Shown here piece by piece: positions 13,241-26,130 of a stretch of DNA of 64,000 nt. The translations under genes and the position numbers were made by a program. The stretch comes from Talinum fruticosum (taxonomy: Eukaryota > Streptophyta > Magnoliopsida > Caryophyllales > Talinaceae). How positions within the stretch are numbered: position 1 is the stretch's first letter; every line of letters starts with the position of its first letter. The notes under the pieces were generated by a model that ran no database searches, was not told the DNA's origin, and saw only the letters and a program-made list of their open reading frames with translations. The stretch covers positions 9,247,501 through 9,311,500 of the forward strand of contig JAITYX010000004.1 in NCBI GenBank assembly GCA_021018815.1, given 5' to 3'.

Positions 13241-14890
13241 ATGGCACCTATCCAAACAAGCTTAATTTGTACCGGGACGACACCCCATTATTATTGTTCA
13301 AGTGATGCTCCACACCATGCCAAGAAAGAAGAGGCACATACAAGTTTCATGGCTTTAAAAATTGACCTTAAAAAGGCGTATGACAAATACGTTGGCCTTT
13401 CATTAGGGAGACATATCCTAGTCTACATTTCCAAATCAAAATGGTTGAAACCAGTATGAATTGTGTAACCGAGACAACTTTCAATGTTTTTATGGAATTG
13501 TGCTAAGAACGAAATGTTCATGGCAGCAAGAGGAGTGCGACAAGCAAGGTGCCCCTCTAAATTTGTATCTGTTCGTCTTGTGTCGGGAAAGACTTACATG
13601 TCTCATCGAAGTTAGTGCCAGACAAGGAATCTGGAAACCAGTCAAGGTGGTTCTAAGATCTCAAACATTCTCTTTGCTGACGATTTAATCTTGCTCGAGG
13701 GGATATTTGTTGAACAAGTCGAGGCATGAAAGATTGTCTTAATCAATTCTGTCGAGCTTCTAGACAAAAATCAGCAATGCAAACTCTGATTTTTTTCTTC
13801 AAACAACACCAGCTAAGCGATGAGGGAAGATAGTGTACTGTAATTTTGAACATACCTAAACACAGAAGACTTGGCCGCTTAATCTAGCTATGCTATTGTT
13901 AGGAAAATATGGGATTGATTATAGTTTTGAGCGTGAATAGGATCACTTTCTTTAAGACAAGATTCGCGCCCTTATGCAAATCGTGTCTCCAGGATACAAC
14001 CAAAACTCCTGGATTGATTCTAATTTATAATCAATCCCCTAGGCTTAGATTGGATAGAGCGGTTAGCGATTCCGTAGGGATAGAGTAGCGAGTTATGTAG
14101 GATAGAATTTAGCTGGTAAAAACGGTTAAACTCTATCCTAACTCGTCCCAACTGTATTTGGATATAAAATTAAAATAAAACAAAAATTGTTTTATGCGCT
14201 CCTGCGCTCCGAGCTCAAGTGCGCCTAATAAGCGCCAAAAGCGCCCTACAGCCCACGCCACGCGCGCGTGTGCGGTTCAATGCTCCGCATTGAACCTTAA
14301 TGCAAGCACATATTACCCCACTCTATGGCTTATGTATTTATAAGCTCACATTACTCTTCAATTAATAAAGAGCGAGAGAATATTATATTCTCTCCATGTG
14401 GGACATAAACTAAGAGCTACCTATTTATTTCCTTCAAAAGCTAGAAGCTTTAGTAATCTATCCATGTGGGACACTAGTTGAATTCACTAACTTTGATTAA
14501 CTATTCAACAGCTATCCATTCATAGAAGGGTCATTAGGAAAACGTTTGTCAAATCTCAGAGACGATTGACCAAAAAAATTGCGGGTTGGAGATCCAAACT
14601 ATTATCCGTGGCAGAAGAGAAATGCTTATCCAATCCACTATTTCATCTATCCTTTTTATGCAATGCAATATACTAAAATTTTTGCGCACTTAAAGTGATG
14701 AAATTGACAGGAAAACTCGTTTCTTGTGTGTGTTGGGGGGGAACCGAAAGATCATAGTATCTCATGGGAAGAGGTTATCAAATCGAAAGATGTTGGTGGA
14801 TTGGAACTTTCTTCCATGAGACAAGTTAATACTACGTCGTGATGAAATTTGGTTGAAGGCTCTTGACAGAAAAAGGTAAACTATGATTTC
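13241..14890 (+). mobile_element. degenerate L1-type LINE, reverse transcriptase remnant
   Basis: In broken frames I read the usual order of plant LINE ORF2: FMALKIDLKKAYDKY (RT block with the first catalytic Asp), then QGAPLNLYLFVLCRERLTCL, then ILFADDLILLEG just past 13675 (the Y/FADD active site). After the solo LTR follow RRLTKKIAGWRSKLLSVAE, FLCNAIY, DEIDRKTRFL and SWEEVIKSKDVGGLELSSMR. Stops and shifts are frequent, so it is old. The 5' part is missing. A 614-bp solo LTR with its own target duplication splits it. Its 3' end abuts the AAA-ATPase fragment, with no clear poly(A). Confidence 0.85.
13897..14510. mobile_element. solo LTR, 614 bp, inside the LINE
   Basis: Starts TGTTAGGAAAATATGG and ends CTATTCAACA, that is TG...CA with inverted TGTT/AACA ends. 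It is flanked by a perfect 5-bp target duplication GCTAT (13892-13896 and 14511-14515). The LINE reading resumes after it. It has no coding content, primer-binding site or second LTR, so it is a solo LTR left by recombination. The superfamily cannot be told from this. Confidence 0.85.
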
Positions 14891-14971
14891 TTGTGCTTTA
14901 TGCCAAATGCTGTAATGTCAAAGGCAATACATATGTGTTGACCCCTGAACAAAAACATTTCGAAAATACAA

Positions 14972-15305
14972 GGAGAAGTACCAAGGCCTTGCCATCCTTG
15001 ACAAATTTGGCCTTCAACCCTCTTGCTTTCATGGATGTCTTCTCACTCAGGTAGGTTTCGATTGTGGTGTAAATCTCACTTCGGTTGAAGTATTTCCCTG
15101 TGTATTCTTCGAAGGTTATGCTCATATACGGAGAGAAGAATCTTACCACTCTTTCAATGTAGCGTAAGAGATAAGAGCGGATTGCTTCCCTCCATTGATA
15201 AGGGAGATACTGCTCATACATAGCTCTAGCAAACATTATAGTTGCCAAGAGTGACCAAAATTTCATAAACATATCGTTGTTGTTGATGTTCACGTTAGGC
15301 AGCAT
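14972..15305 (-). pseudogene. AAA-ATPase (AATP1/ASD type), exon 1 fragment
   Basis: From an ATG at 15305 the frame reads a hydrophobic segment (LLATIMFARAMYEQYLP), then VVRFFSPYMSITFEEYTG, RSEIYTTIETYLSEKTSMKAR and FVKDGKALVL. This is the AAA-associated N-terminal domain of plant BCS1-like ATPases, about 110 residues. It is very close to the first exon at 37585-38036, and similarity stops at about 14972 after the KALVL codons. Everything downstream (the rest of the N domain and the whole AAA core) is absent and LINE sequence follows. It cannot make an ATPase. The frame runs open to 14898 but the tail is unrelated. Confidence 0.9.
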
Positions 15306-17704
15306 TTTCTTTGTTTTGTCCTTGTTATCCGATCAATAAGGTGTAAAAATTGATGTAGACGTAAAAATTTAAACCTGTAGATAACACCTCAAGACATTTT
15401 ATTAGCCTAAAAGTAGCTAATGTATTTGTATTTGTTTGAGATTTTTTCCTTTTTTGATTTTGTCTTAAATAGGCAACTTTTCTCTATGGGCTTATATCTA
15501 TATTTATAGAGAAGAAAGAGATGATTATTGCTGGTTCTAGAGATGACTTTATCATTTTTCTTTGTATTTTGAAAGGGGTTTGGTGTTACTAGGACACGAC
15601 TTATATGAGGTAGGTATTGATCACTATTTGGGGATGGAAATTGTGGCAAAGGCTCTACTTGATCCCTGTTGGATTTGGATGGCTCTTAACGGCCGGAGAC
15701 GGTGGGACATGAAAAACTTGAATTTTGAGGTATATGGTGTATGAATAGATAATTTGGATATTAATTGTAAATATTTATAGTCTAAAGAGAGCGGGTAAAG
15801 ATGTCTTATTTAATTCCTTACCATATTTTTAGGTGGACTTTATCCGTGTTATCATTTTTAATTGAATTTAATTCTATTTATAGTTCTTTCTCAAGCCTTT
15901 GACTTATGATTGAGAGAAAAAAAACCCCAAGAAGAGGTTTGTCTTGGAGGAACTGACGTGGAAACTCACGCAAAGAGGCCGCGCAGAAGTATAGTTTCCA
16001 CTGACATGATTGCCTAATGCTCACCACGTCTTTGATCCCTCAATCATGTGATACTCAGTCAAACATTTCTAATTACAAGTTTACGAAAAGATTAAAAAAG
16101 TTATAGTAATTCGCATTATATAACCCGATAACCATCATAATATTGTAATGAATCCGCCGTTTTTGTATATACATCAAAATCATTAACTTTTTTTGCTTAT
16201 AATTAAGTTAAAAAATAGATTTTAAAATTAAAATATTTTTTAAAAAGATTTACTAAGCTTATGTTTGATGTTCGAAACTCATCCACTAGGAAAAAAAGCC
16301 TAAGACAAAGACAATCATACAAATAATCTTCATTCTTTCAATAGCCATTATAACGTCGACCACTCTCCAGGCGAATACAGCTGGTCGCCAATGTCTGGCG
16401 ACTATTGTTGGAATATTTAGTCTAAAAGGTCTCTTATTGCTTTTTCAAGGCAAATTTGGGGATCGGCTTTGGCATCAATGAGGATGTCAACTACGAATGT
16501 TGAGATGAGTTAGATTTGTCGGCGGCGACACAATGGATTGTTCGGACGTAAAAGTATTAAACAATATAGTCAAGTAACAAATAAACAAATAATATAAAAG
16601 TTTGATCCAACACACATTCCAAGAAACTTAAAAACACTAACAAGGAGCATAAATACTCATTAACAAAATAAGATATTTTAAGGCTTAAATTTCGTTAAGT
16701 ACAAAATTTGATTCATTCTTATCAATGAGCATAAAATCATCTCTCATACAATAATTCAAATAAAACCTAAAATTAAGGAGTAGTGTTTAAAACTATCAAG
16801 TTTTAAATTTATAACGTCATCTTATCCAAACAAGTCAATTAAAAAGCAAGTTTTAAAAAATATGCATAACAATTTTCTCTATCGAATTTATCCATATAAA
16901 AAAATAAAATATTAATTTTGAAAAATAAAACCTACACATCTATCCTTATTGCAATAAGAACTTATGCAACACACACGCGAGGAAAAGTGTGCCTGAAGTG
17001 AAGCTCCATTCAAGGCGCGATGTCCCACAACTAGCGCATGTGTTTCCAAGGCACATGTGCAGGTCGAGCCTGAGGAGGGGAAGCGCAATGTTGATGTGAC
17101 AACCGCTGATGGGTCCCATGCATTGAGATGTGGATGAATTTTTCGAGATGAAAAAATTGTGTAACGGCCAAAATGAAGCCGTTAGTGAGTTTTTTTTTCT
17201 TTTTGCAACGACTCTATTATGACTAATTATTTGATTTTTTTTTTGGTGTATTTTTCTTCTATAAGTACTCTATCAATTTTACAAGTTACTCACACCATTT
17301 CATTCTCACATTATCAAAATTGAAAATTTTATTTTAAGATAGTTTGTGAAATTTAAAGTGAAGAAATATAGTATGGTTGTCTTATCTAAGTTTAAAATTT
17401 TTTTACTCTATCAAATGAGATTAATATTTTGCTAAGTATTTGTTTTAAAGTTATTGTTTTTTCAATATATATTTGTAAGGGTATTGGAGGTGTGTGAATC
17501 AGAATAGAAGTGAAGCAAATCGTAAGTTTTCTATTTACATGTATATTTTTGTTATGTTTAAATTTTAATTAATATTTATGTGAATATGTTTATTATGTTA
17601 TAAAATTATCGCCCTAATAAAATTAAAAAAATGATGTGAATAAATGTTACATGAATATGTATAATTTATGGTTAATTAAATATGTGATTCAATGTTTTAA
17701 CATG
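15306..17704. other. intergenic, upstream block shared with second AAA-ATPase
   Basis: No gene is recognised. About 15945-16080 matches about 38640-38800, upstream of the second AAA-ATPase: both have GACGT..AACTCAC..GCAAAGA, CCACGTCTTTGATC and GTCAAACA.TTCTA in the same order. On the minus strand, 16400-16500 has an open stretch around DILIDAKADPQICLEKAI that I cannot assign. Around 17160-17310 an AACGGC...CTATAAGTACTC...CACACCATTTCATTCTCAC layout recalls the leader of plant PIF/Harbinger elements, but I could not find element ends. Confidence 0.45.
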
Positions 17705-18400
17705 TTAGTATGGATTTAATATATTGCTATGATTTCTAAACATTAACATGAATAATATGTGACATATATTATATAAATATATTAATTAACTTTATTTAGA
17801 AATTGACATGAATATGTTAATATATTAGAAAAATATGTGAATTAATTTAGAAGTTGACATGAATATATTAATAGCTTAGAAGGATATGTGAATTAATTTC
17901 ATTCACAAGTAATGCAAATTAACTTTAGAGAAATATGTGAGTTAATTATATTACAAGTTATGTTAGTATGGATTTAATATGTCACTATGATTTCTAAATG
18001 TTGACATGAATAATATATGGCATAATTTATATAAATATATTAATTAACTTTATTTAGAAGTTGACATGAATATGTTAATATGTTACAAAAATATGTGACT
18101 TAATTTTGAAGTTGACATAAATATGTTAACATGTTAGAAAAATATGTGAATTAATTTCATTCACAAGTAATGCAAATGAACTTTAGTAAAATATGCTAAT
18201 TAATTATATTACAAGTTTTGTTAGTATAGATTTAATATGTTAACATGAATAATATGTGACATATGTTATATAAATACATTAATTAAATCTATTTAGAAGT
18301 TGACATAAATATGTTAATATGTTAGAAAAAATATGTCAATTAATTTCATTCACAAGTAATGCAAATTAACTTTAGTAAAATTTAGTAATTAATTTATGGA
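17705..18400. repeat. AT-rich tandem repeat, 258-bp period, about 2.7 copies
   Basis: The string TTAGTATGGATTTAATAT (one mismatch in the third copy) starts at 17705, 17963 and 18221, a constant step of 258 bp. Shorter submotifs (GAAGTTGACATGAATATGTT, AATATGTGAATTAATTTCAT, CACAAGTAATGCAAATTAAC) recur in each unit, so the units themselves are built of smaller repeats. It is non-coding. Confidence 0.8.
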
Positions 18401-18806
18401 TAATAATTATATTTCATTCGGTGTATGTGTTAATTGTGACCAGATATGAATAATAATTTGGACTCATTTACAAAGTTACTTAACAAGGACAATGAAACAC
18501 AACATTCTAGAAACATTGGGTTGTTCTTGACACTGATTGGCTCTTTGTGGGCCGGTTGATTTTTTGTGGACTAAAATATTATTTTATCACTCTTCTTTAA
18601 TCCAATCTTAACCCAAGTATGCCAATGAGACTGGATTTTCATCATTGGACTAAAAAAATAAATAAAATAAATAAATAGAAAAGAGACGACACTTTTTAAC
18701 TGTCTACAATAACATAAATATGTCTCCCTATGCTCCAATTGACTTTATTCACCACCAGCTCCACAATGCCCATACATGCATTACGCAAAAAAAAAAAAAA
18801 GAAAAA
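18401..18806. other. intergenic, flank of the Sirevirus insertion
   Basis: No gene is seen. A-rich microsatellites occur: (AAAT)n near 18653-18677, and an A-rich run at 18787-18809 directly at the left border of the retrotransposon. Confidence 0.5.
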
Positions 18807-18811
18807 AAACC

Positions 18812-20344
18812 TGAAGGTTTGCTCGGGGAGAGTCCGAGTCACCCTAGAGGGGGTGAATAGGGTGATGGAAAAATCTTTGCTAAAACACACACTTTTTGAC
18901 GAGAGAAGAGGCAAAGACGGATTCCGAGTCTACGCACGGGGTCGGAAAGTAATGGACTCGGAATGCAATGAATCGGAGTAAACAAGTACGAGCAGGTCGC
19001 TCGAGTCTAGAATGAACTCGGAAAGAGAACACGGAGATTTTACGTGGAAACCCTCCTGGGGCGGAAAACCACGGCCCGTGTCAATCCGGACACGAAGTCA
19101 AATCCACTATTTTGAGTCCACAAAATACCGTGAACTTGACGAGAACCCGAGTTGCTCCCTTAGACAACTCTATACAAATTTTCCTAGACTCGAAGTTACC
19201 TTATCCGATCTAGTACTTCCTAGCTGAGATACCCCTTACAGCTAGGGACAACCAAGCCGAGTTAACCTTTACAGACTTAGTCAAGGGACCTTACAAAGAA
19301 TGTAAGAAGAGTTTGTAACTAAGTACAAGACCTTACAACTCGGAAAGTGATGAATTACGAGTGGGAGTTGTAAGTTGAAGATTGAAAGTAAATACAATAA
19401 CTTTGTTCAAGTAGGTGTATTGACAATATGTTCGGCAACCTTCAAGTCTTGTGAAGTGGCTTCTATTTATAGAAGACCGAGGCGGAGTAGCCGTTATCTT
19501 CATCTGCTAACCGAGAGTCCTCTGTGACCAGTTGTGAAAAGCTTTACGAGTCACTCGGAAAGTATCCGTTGAAATATGGACGTTGGACAACGGTTTAACT
19601 CTCTTGGAAGTCCCAAAACCATCGGTTGTGTCTTGATAAATGTGGTGAAACCCACCGTTAAGCTTAGCGTTCCAGTTTTCCGGATATGGAAGCGGACGGC
19701 TTCGACACAATCTTCCGGGACTAAAGCGGGGAAGGTGAAAAGCCATATCTGCTGGTGATTTGACGTTCGAAGCCGGCTACTTTTTGTAGTTTGAAAAGAT
19801 ATCCTCGATTGAATAACCTACAAAAGTAAAACACCTTCGGTTCTCAAAGTATAAAATACTTTGGTCCAAGGTTAGACACGAGATAATAAAATAATCATGA
19901 TAATTAACCAACAGATTATCCGAGTCGGAAAAGAAATGGAATTTTACGAGTCTAAAATCCATGATACTCGGAATTCCATATGACTTAGTCTTAAGCAAAG
20001 AATCAAGTTCTATAACAAATATCGAGTGGGAAAAACTTGATATAGACTAAGTACGAAGAGAACTACGAATGTTGACTTTGCAAACAATAGAGTAAATAAC
20101 CACAAGTTAGATTCCGAGTGAGAGTGGACTCGGAATAAAGAACAAGTTTTACGAGTCGCTAGCTGAAAGCGATTAAAGAGATATGTGAAGGCCGAAACGC
20201 ATAGAAAAGATACTATTTAACTCAAGTAAGTTTCTAAGACACGAGAGAATGCCTTGGAATCAAAACTCTATATGAATGACATCGTTATACCCGATTCCTT
20301 TTGCATGACTCGAGAAAAATATAGAGCGAGTGTCCGAGTCTTCA
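18812..20344 (-). repeat. Sirevirus 3' LTR (left copy), 1533 bp
   Basis: Begins TGAAGGTTTGCTCGGG and ends GAGTCTTCA on the plus strand. It matches the right LTR over its whole length apart from scattered small changes, most of them beside CG. It is downstream of the coding region in the element's own orientation. Confidence 0.92.
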
Positions 20345-20357
20345 ATATCCCCTTTTT
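20345..20357 (-). promoter_or_regulatory. polypurine tract of the Sirevirus
   Basis: The minus strand reads AAAAAGGGGATAT directly before the 3' LTR. This is the expected place and composition for the primer of plus-strand DNA synthesis. Confidence 0.75.
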
Positions 20358-20589
20358 GATGAAAGGCATTCCATACTTAAACGAAACTTTGTTAGAGGGA
20401 AATAGATTGATTCTGAGTAGTTTGATAAAAAGTAAGGCATATTGAATAGATCGGAGCGATATACAATATATCGAGCAAATTAAAGTATGCTTTAACTCAT
20501 TAACTCGAGAAAGAAAGAACTCGGAAATGAGTAAGGAAATGCATCAATTCATTAAAAGAAATTACAAGGGCTGAAAGAACTCCCCTAGA

Positions 20590-22360
20590 CAAGACAACCG
20601 AGTTTCGACTACATTTTCTCCCCCTTGCCTTTCAGCAAAAACAAGAAACAAAAAGAAGGGAGAAAAGTACAAGTAATACACATAAGTTGTCCGGACAAAA
20701 AGAAAATTTTGAAGCGAAATTCGGAGACACCGAGGAATTGTGACTCGGTGCATGGCTCCAACTAGGAAGGAGGGGATTTACGAGTGGAGGCGGAGGTGCG
20801 CCGGCGCTGATAAGATCTTGACGATGTGCTTGAGCGCGGCGAAGGGAGAAGCCGGGACAATTCGCAGGGGCTCGGCTCCGAGTGGCTGACCCGGAGAAAG
20901 TGGATCGAGGGGTTCTTCCCTTGGGACCTCGAGGGCTGGAGGGGCTGCTCCGGCTGACTCGCTGGATGAGCGAGAGCTTCGACCCACTCGGAGCTGGCAT
21001 GCGAGCTGAGTACTGACAATTTGAGCTTGGGAGCGAGGCTGTCCCTCGGCGGTTGCCACGACCTCTTCTTCCCTTTGCTCGGAAGGGGCTGCCTCAGCCC
21101 GCAGGTTCCTCGGCGTTCTCCCCTACATCCGTAGCTTCTTCCTCTGCTTCCTCGGCTTCCTCGCTGTCCGAGGAGGTCGGGCTGGGCTCGACGATGCCTC
21201 GGATGTGTCCGAGTCATCCGGGTCCTGAGCCGCCTTGGACCGTCTCTCTCCGAGGAGCTCAGCCGGCTCCTTAACCAGCTCTCTCATCTCAAGAACGAGA
21301 GACTGCTGCTCTCGATTTGGGATCGACCGGTCTTTTGGTTGATGGTCGGACCACGAAGAACAGAACTTGAAGCCCTCGAGCATGTCTCCGAATTCGGAAG
21401 ATACAGAGGTGATCTTGTCCATGAAGACGAGGAGACAAGAGGGCGAGAGAGGGTTTTGGAAGCACCGGGGTGGAGGCACCACCAGGTGAAGAGGGAAGAG
21501 GGAGAGGGGTTGATTTACGAGTCCGAGGTGGAGAAGGAGGCCTCGGCTTTGAGTTGTGAACCCGGACACCGGGGTTAGTTTCTCGGTATCCGTACCCTCG
21601 GAGTTCCTTTTTGTCGACCACAATGGCCGCCTCGGACACCGCATTAGGGTCGAGAGGGAAGAGGAACTTGAAATTGTTTGAAGACAAGGGTGAGAAGAGC
21701 ACCGAAAGGAAGGGAGGTGTTCTTCTTGGTTTGGAGTTGAGCTGGCACAGCTGCCATCCGCTCAATGATGGAGGGGAAGAGGTCGACTTCGTATCCCTCC
21801 GGGATATCGAAGAGGGCTTTGAGGTGCTTGGAGTTGGGGTTCTCCTTGCTAGAATGTTGTGAGAAGAAGGTTCTCATCGGCAGGAAACACGAAGCCTGGC
21901 TTCGACTTCAACCGAGTCACGAGAAGTTCTTTCCGGACCCGGGAATTCTTTAGCATACTTTTCAAAGAAGTCGTCGGCGACTTCGAGTGAAAGGGATAGG
22001 GTTACTTGTTCAAGAAGAGAGAAGAAACTTTGAACGATCTGTGAAGAAGGGAGGTGTTGATACGAACAGTAATGTTACGGACCCGAGAGGTTAGAACATT
22101 CTCAGAGTGAGAGAGGTGAGTATAAAACTCGAAACGAGTTCGGGATAGATGAACTCGCTGAAACACAAGAAAGGGTAGACTCCTGTGGTTTGGATGTTGG
22201 ACAACCAGGAGAATTTGGTTGTTGGGAAGAACTTGTCGTCCAGCGCAAGATCTTTGGGTGACAATGGGTTTAGAAGGAGCTGAGCTTTCGGCTTGTTGGT
22301 GCGAGGCTTTTTAGAGGAGGAGGAAACCTGGAAATCGGGATGGTTTCCGCGTTTAGGCAT
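20590..22360 (-). pseudogene. envelope-like third ORF of the Sirevirus (broken)
   Basis: An ATG near 22360 opens a frame starting MPKRGNHPDFQ with a Ser/Lys-rich segment, then a block ending FIYPELVSS. After a frame break, a neighbouring frame seems to continue the same pattern; it recalls the plant envelope-like proteins found downstream of pol in SIRE-type elements. Further on (20760-21300) are proline- and glutamate-rich stretches in several frames. No clear signal peptide or membrane anchor is visible. The function of these ORFs is not established, and this one is interrupted many times. Confidence 0.55.
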
Positions 22361-23039
22361 TGTGAGAGATGAAAAGATGAAACTTTTCGAAAGAGAAAGA
22401 GAAGGAGGTGTAGAAGAGAAGAAAACGAAAATGGTAGAAGAAAATGAGAAGAGAGCGATCGAAAACTTACGAGAGAGAGAGAGCTTCTTCAACACTTGCG
22501 AGATGATCAAGGGTCACTTGTTCACGTAGAAAACTTCCGCGAGAGGGTTTTCGTTTGAGAGGGAAGGAGTTTTAGAATACCGAGATGAAGATGGATAGGC
22601 GTTATTTATAAAGAATACGCGCGCCCGTTCGATATCCGTTAAGTAACTCCGTTCTGTCTCACCCCGTCCATCGGTCATTAATGCCCGGTGTGACAGTTCT
22701 TCTTCAACGGTTGAGATATCGGTGGTTTGAAATCTGCGGTTAAGATCCGATCGCAGCGCTCGAGAAAGAGAGAGAAAAAGAGTTTGAAATTATAATCCGA
22801 AACTCTCCACTTGTTCTAGAGATAGCTTCGAGAAAATTTGATGTCCAAATTTCTCTTACGTCCGAGTTTGACTCGAAAAAGTTTCGAGTGACTCGAAACA
22901 CAGAAATAACTATCGGCCCAGTATCACGTGATCAACTGAACCGATGGTTATTAACAATGAAAGCACATGGCACGTAAATATTCACGAATCATAACACAAA
23001 ACTAAGCATTTAACATACCAAGCTCATTCCGAATAAAAC

Positions 23040-26000
23040 AGAATTGATCTTCACCAAGTGGCTTAGTAAAGATATCAGCTAATTGAAGATTAGTCGGAAT
23101 AAATTCAAGTGTAATGTCACCCTTTTACGAGTGATCGCGTAAGAAGTGATACCGACTTCAATATGCTTTGTTTTTGAGTACTTGGACAGGATTCTTAGTG
23201 ATACTGATTGCGCTTTGATTGTCACACTTGATTGGAACCGAGTTGAGAGATAGTCCAAGATCCTTCAAGTGTTGTTTTATCCAGAGAATCGAGCGCAACA
23301 AGCTCCAGCGGCAATATATTCAGCTTACGCAGTTGATAGAGCTACTGAGTTTTGCTTCTTTGAGTGCCGGGATATTAGTGATTGACCCAGAAATTGGCAA
23401 GCTCCGGATGTGCTCTTTCGATCAACTTTGTATCCTGCATAGTCTGCGTCTCGAGTACCCGGTCGAGTCGGTTCGAGTCTCTGGAGTACCATAGTCCTAG
23501 ATTCCGAGTGCCTGCAAGATATCTCGAATATTCTCTTCACCGCGAGTGAGATGTGATTCTTTTGGATTAGCTTGAAATCGTGCGCATAAGCAAACACTGA
23601 ACATTATATCCGGTCCGCTTGAGGTAAGATATAGCAGTGATCCAATCATACCCCGATAGAGTTTCGATCTCTCGCCTTACCTGTCTCATCCGAGTCGAGC
23701 TTTATACTGCTTGCTCATAGGGGTCGATGCGTGCTTTGCATCTTGAAGTTTATATTTCTTCAACAGTTCCTTGGTGTATTTTGATTGATGAACAAAGATT
23801 CCATCTTTGTCTTGTTTGATTTGCAGCCCAAGAAAGAAGTTGAGTTCTCCCATCATACTCATTTGGAACTCTTGACTCATCAACTCGAGAAAATTCTCGT
23901 ACATGAAATTCATTAGTAGCACCGAAAATAATATCATCAACATATATTTGAACAATGAGAAAATCTTTCCCTTTGGTCTTTATGAATAGGGTCTTGTCGA
24001 TCCGACCTCTTTTAAAATCATTTTGAACCAAGAAGTCTGCTCGAGTCTTTCATACCAAGCTCTAGGGGCTTGCTTAAGACCATAGAGAGCCTTTTGAAGT
24101 TTGAAAACATGATTTGGAAATTCCGAGTTTTCAAAACCAGGAGGTCTGCTCGACATAGACCTCTTCTTCAATAAAACCATTGAGAAAGGCACACTTAACA
24201 TCCATTTGATATAATTTAATATGCATGCGGGATGCAAATGCCAACAGATATTCTAATGGCTTCAATTCTAGCTACTCGGTGCAAAGGTTTCCCCACAATC
24301 AATTCCTTCTTCTTGATTGTAACCTTGAGCTACAAGTCTAGCCTTGTTTCGACTACTATTCCACCCTCATCCAGTTTGTTTTTGAAAACCCATTTGGTTC
24401 CTATAACTGGGTGGTCGGAAGGTCGGTTGGTCGAGTCCGGACTTGGTTTCTTTCGAATTGATTCAGCTCTTCTTGCATGGCCTCTACCCATTCGGGTTCA
24501 TTAAGGGCTTCTAGTGCATTTTTGGGTTCGATTAGTGAAATGAATGCGGTGAATGCACATAGATTATGAAGAGAAGAACGAGTTCTTACCCCACTTGTTG
24601 ATATCGAAATTATGTTTTCTTGGGGATGGTCGGAAGTAAATTTGAATGCTTTACTAGTTCTTTGATTTACCAGGTTTGTGGGTTGAATTGCTTGATCTTC
24701 GAAGCTTGTTCCGAGTGATCCTCTTCATTGACTTGTTCGTTCGGAGCGACCTCTTGAGTTGTCTCATTCCGAGCTTCCTCGTTCCGAGTGGTCTCCTTCG
24801 AGTCTTGATAGACTCATCTTCGTCGTCATCCTTTACGAGCTTCGGTTCGAGTATGAAGATTCACTTGGTTTTCCCTGTTCAAGCTCATCAAACACTACGT
24901 GGATACTTTCTTCCACTTTGTTAGTTCTCTTATTGAAGATACGGTAAGCTTTGCTATGAGAGGAGTAACCTAGAAAAATTCCTTCGTCTCGACCGAGCAT
25001 CAAACTTGGTCGGATGATCCTTACCGTTGTTGTGGACAAAGCACTTACATCCGAAAGATCTCGAAATAGGAAATATTTGGTTTCCTCCTTTGTAGAGCTC
25101 ATAAGGTGTTTTCTTCGAATGGATCCGATGAGGCATCGATTGAGAGTGTAGTTGGCTGTGTTTACTCGCCTCGCCTGGAAATAGTAAGGCGGGTTGTGTT
25201 CAATCATCATCGTCCTTGCTATCTCTTCAAGGGTTTTGTTCTTTCTCTCAACTACTCCATTCTGCTGAGGAGTTCGGGTCTTGAGAAGTTGTGAGAAATT
25301 CCATTCTTGTCACAAAACTCGAGAATTCCGAGTAATCGAACTCCCTTCCATGGTCGGTTCGAATCTTTTGAATCCGAGTCCGAGACTCTACTTGAATCTT
25401 TCTACGAGCTTGCTGAACTCCTTGAAGGCTTCATTCTTATGCTTGAGAAAACACACCCAGGTAAATCTTGAAAAATCATCAATAATAACAAGTATGTAAG
25501 ATTTACCTCCGAGACTCTTTACAGGAATTTCGCCACATAGGTCCATATGCAGTAATTCAAGCACGTTGGATGTGGAAACTGTCTTCGAGAGATTTGAATG
25601 AAGATCCGACTTGTTTTCCTCCGGTGCATGCTTCACATACTTTATCCTTCTCAAACGCACGATTAGGTAATCCTCTAACCGGATGATGAGATGCAAGCTT
25701 TTGAGAGTATGCATGCTAATATGACCTAATCTACGATGCCAAATCCAAGAATCATCTTGAAGAGATGCTTTCAAATAGGATAAATTCTGACTTGGGTCGA
25801 AAGAGGGATGATGTAGGTATTACCCGATCTCTTACCCGAGAGCTTTACCTCTTTGGTGGTCTCATCCGTGATGTAGCACTTGGATTGAGTGAATTTTACC
25901 TCTTGACCTTTGTCACAAAGTCGGGAGATGCTAAGTAAGTTGTACTTTAGTCCTTTGACAAGGTAGACTGGGCTCACCAGATTGTTTTCATTACCAATCT

Positions 26001-26130
26001 TCCCAATGCCCACTATCTTGCCTTTACTTGTCATCACCAAAGGTAACCTTTCCTCCTTTATATGACTCCAGCTCAGAAAAGAGTCCTTGGTCACCTGACA
26101 TGTGTCGAGAACATCCGTCTGTCTAGGTAC
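23040..26130 (-). pseudogene. pol region: protease, integrase, RT, RNase H (broken)
   Basis: In order along the minus strand: an aspartic protease region near 26030-26130, where the catalytic D-S-G is thrown out of frame by one extra base next to a CG; the pre-integrase zinc region (WIWHRRLGHISMHTLKSL, about 25690-25740); the integrase core (LVIIDDFSRFTWVCFLKH, about 25440-25510) and its later part to about 24850; RT from about 24500 to 23690, with ALYGLKQAPRAWYERLEQ and the active site YVDDIIFG (about 23930-23960); and RNase H (DADYAGYKVDRKSTSG, about 23380-23440). At least eight frame changes separate these pieces. The order integrase before RT defines Ty1/copia. Confidence 0.9.

Noticed and set aside
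17160..17310. PIF/Harbinger-like leader text
   Set aside because: No transposase, no terminal inverted repeats and no 3-bp duplication found, so it is only mentioned.
20762..21765. Several long minus- and plus-strand frames with Pro/Ser/Glu-rich text
   Set aside because: They overlap each other inside the Sirevirus. At most one set of pieces belongs to the envelope-like ORF, so separate genes are not called.
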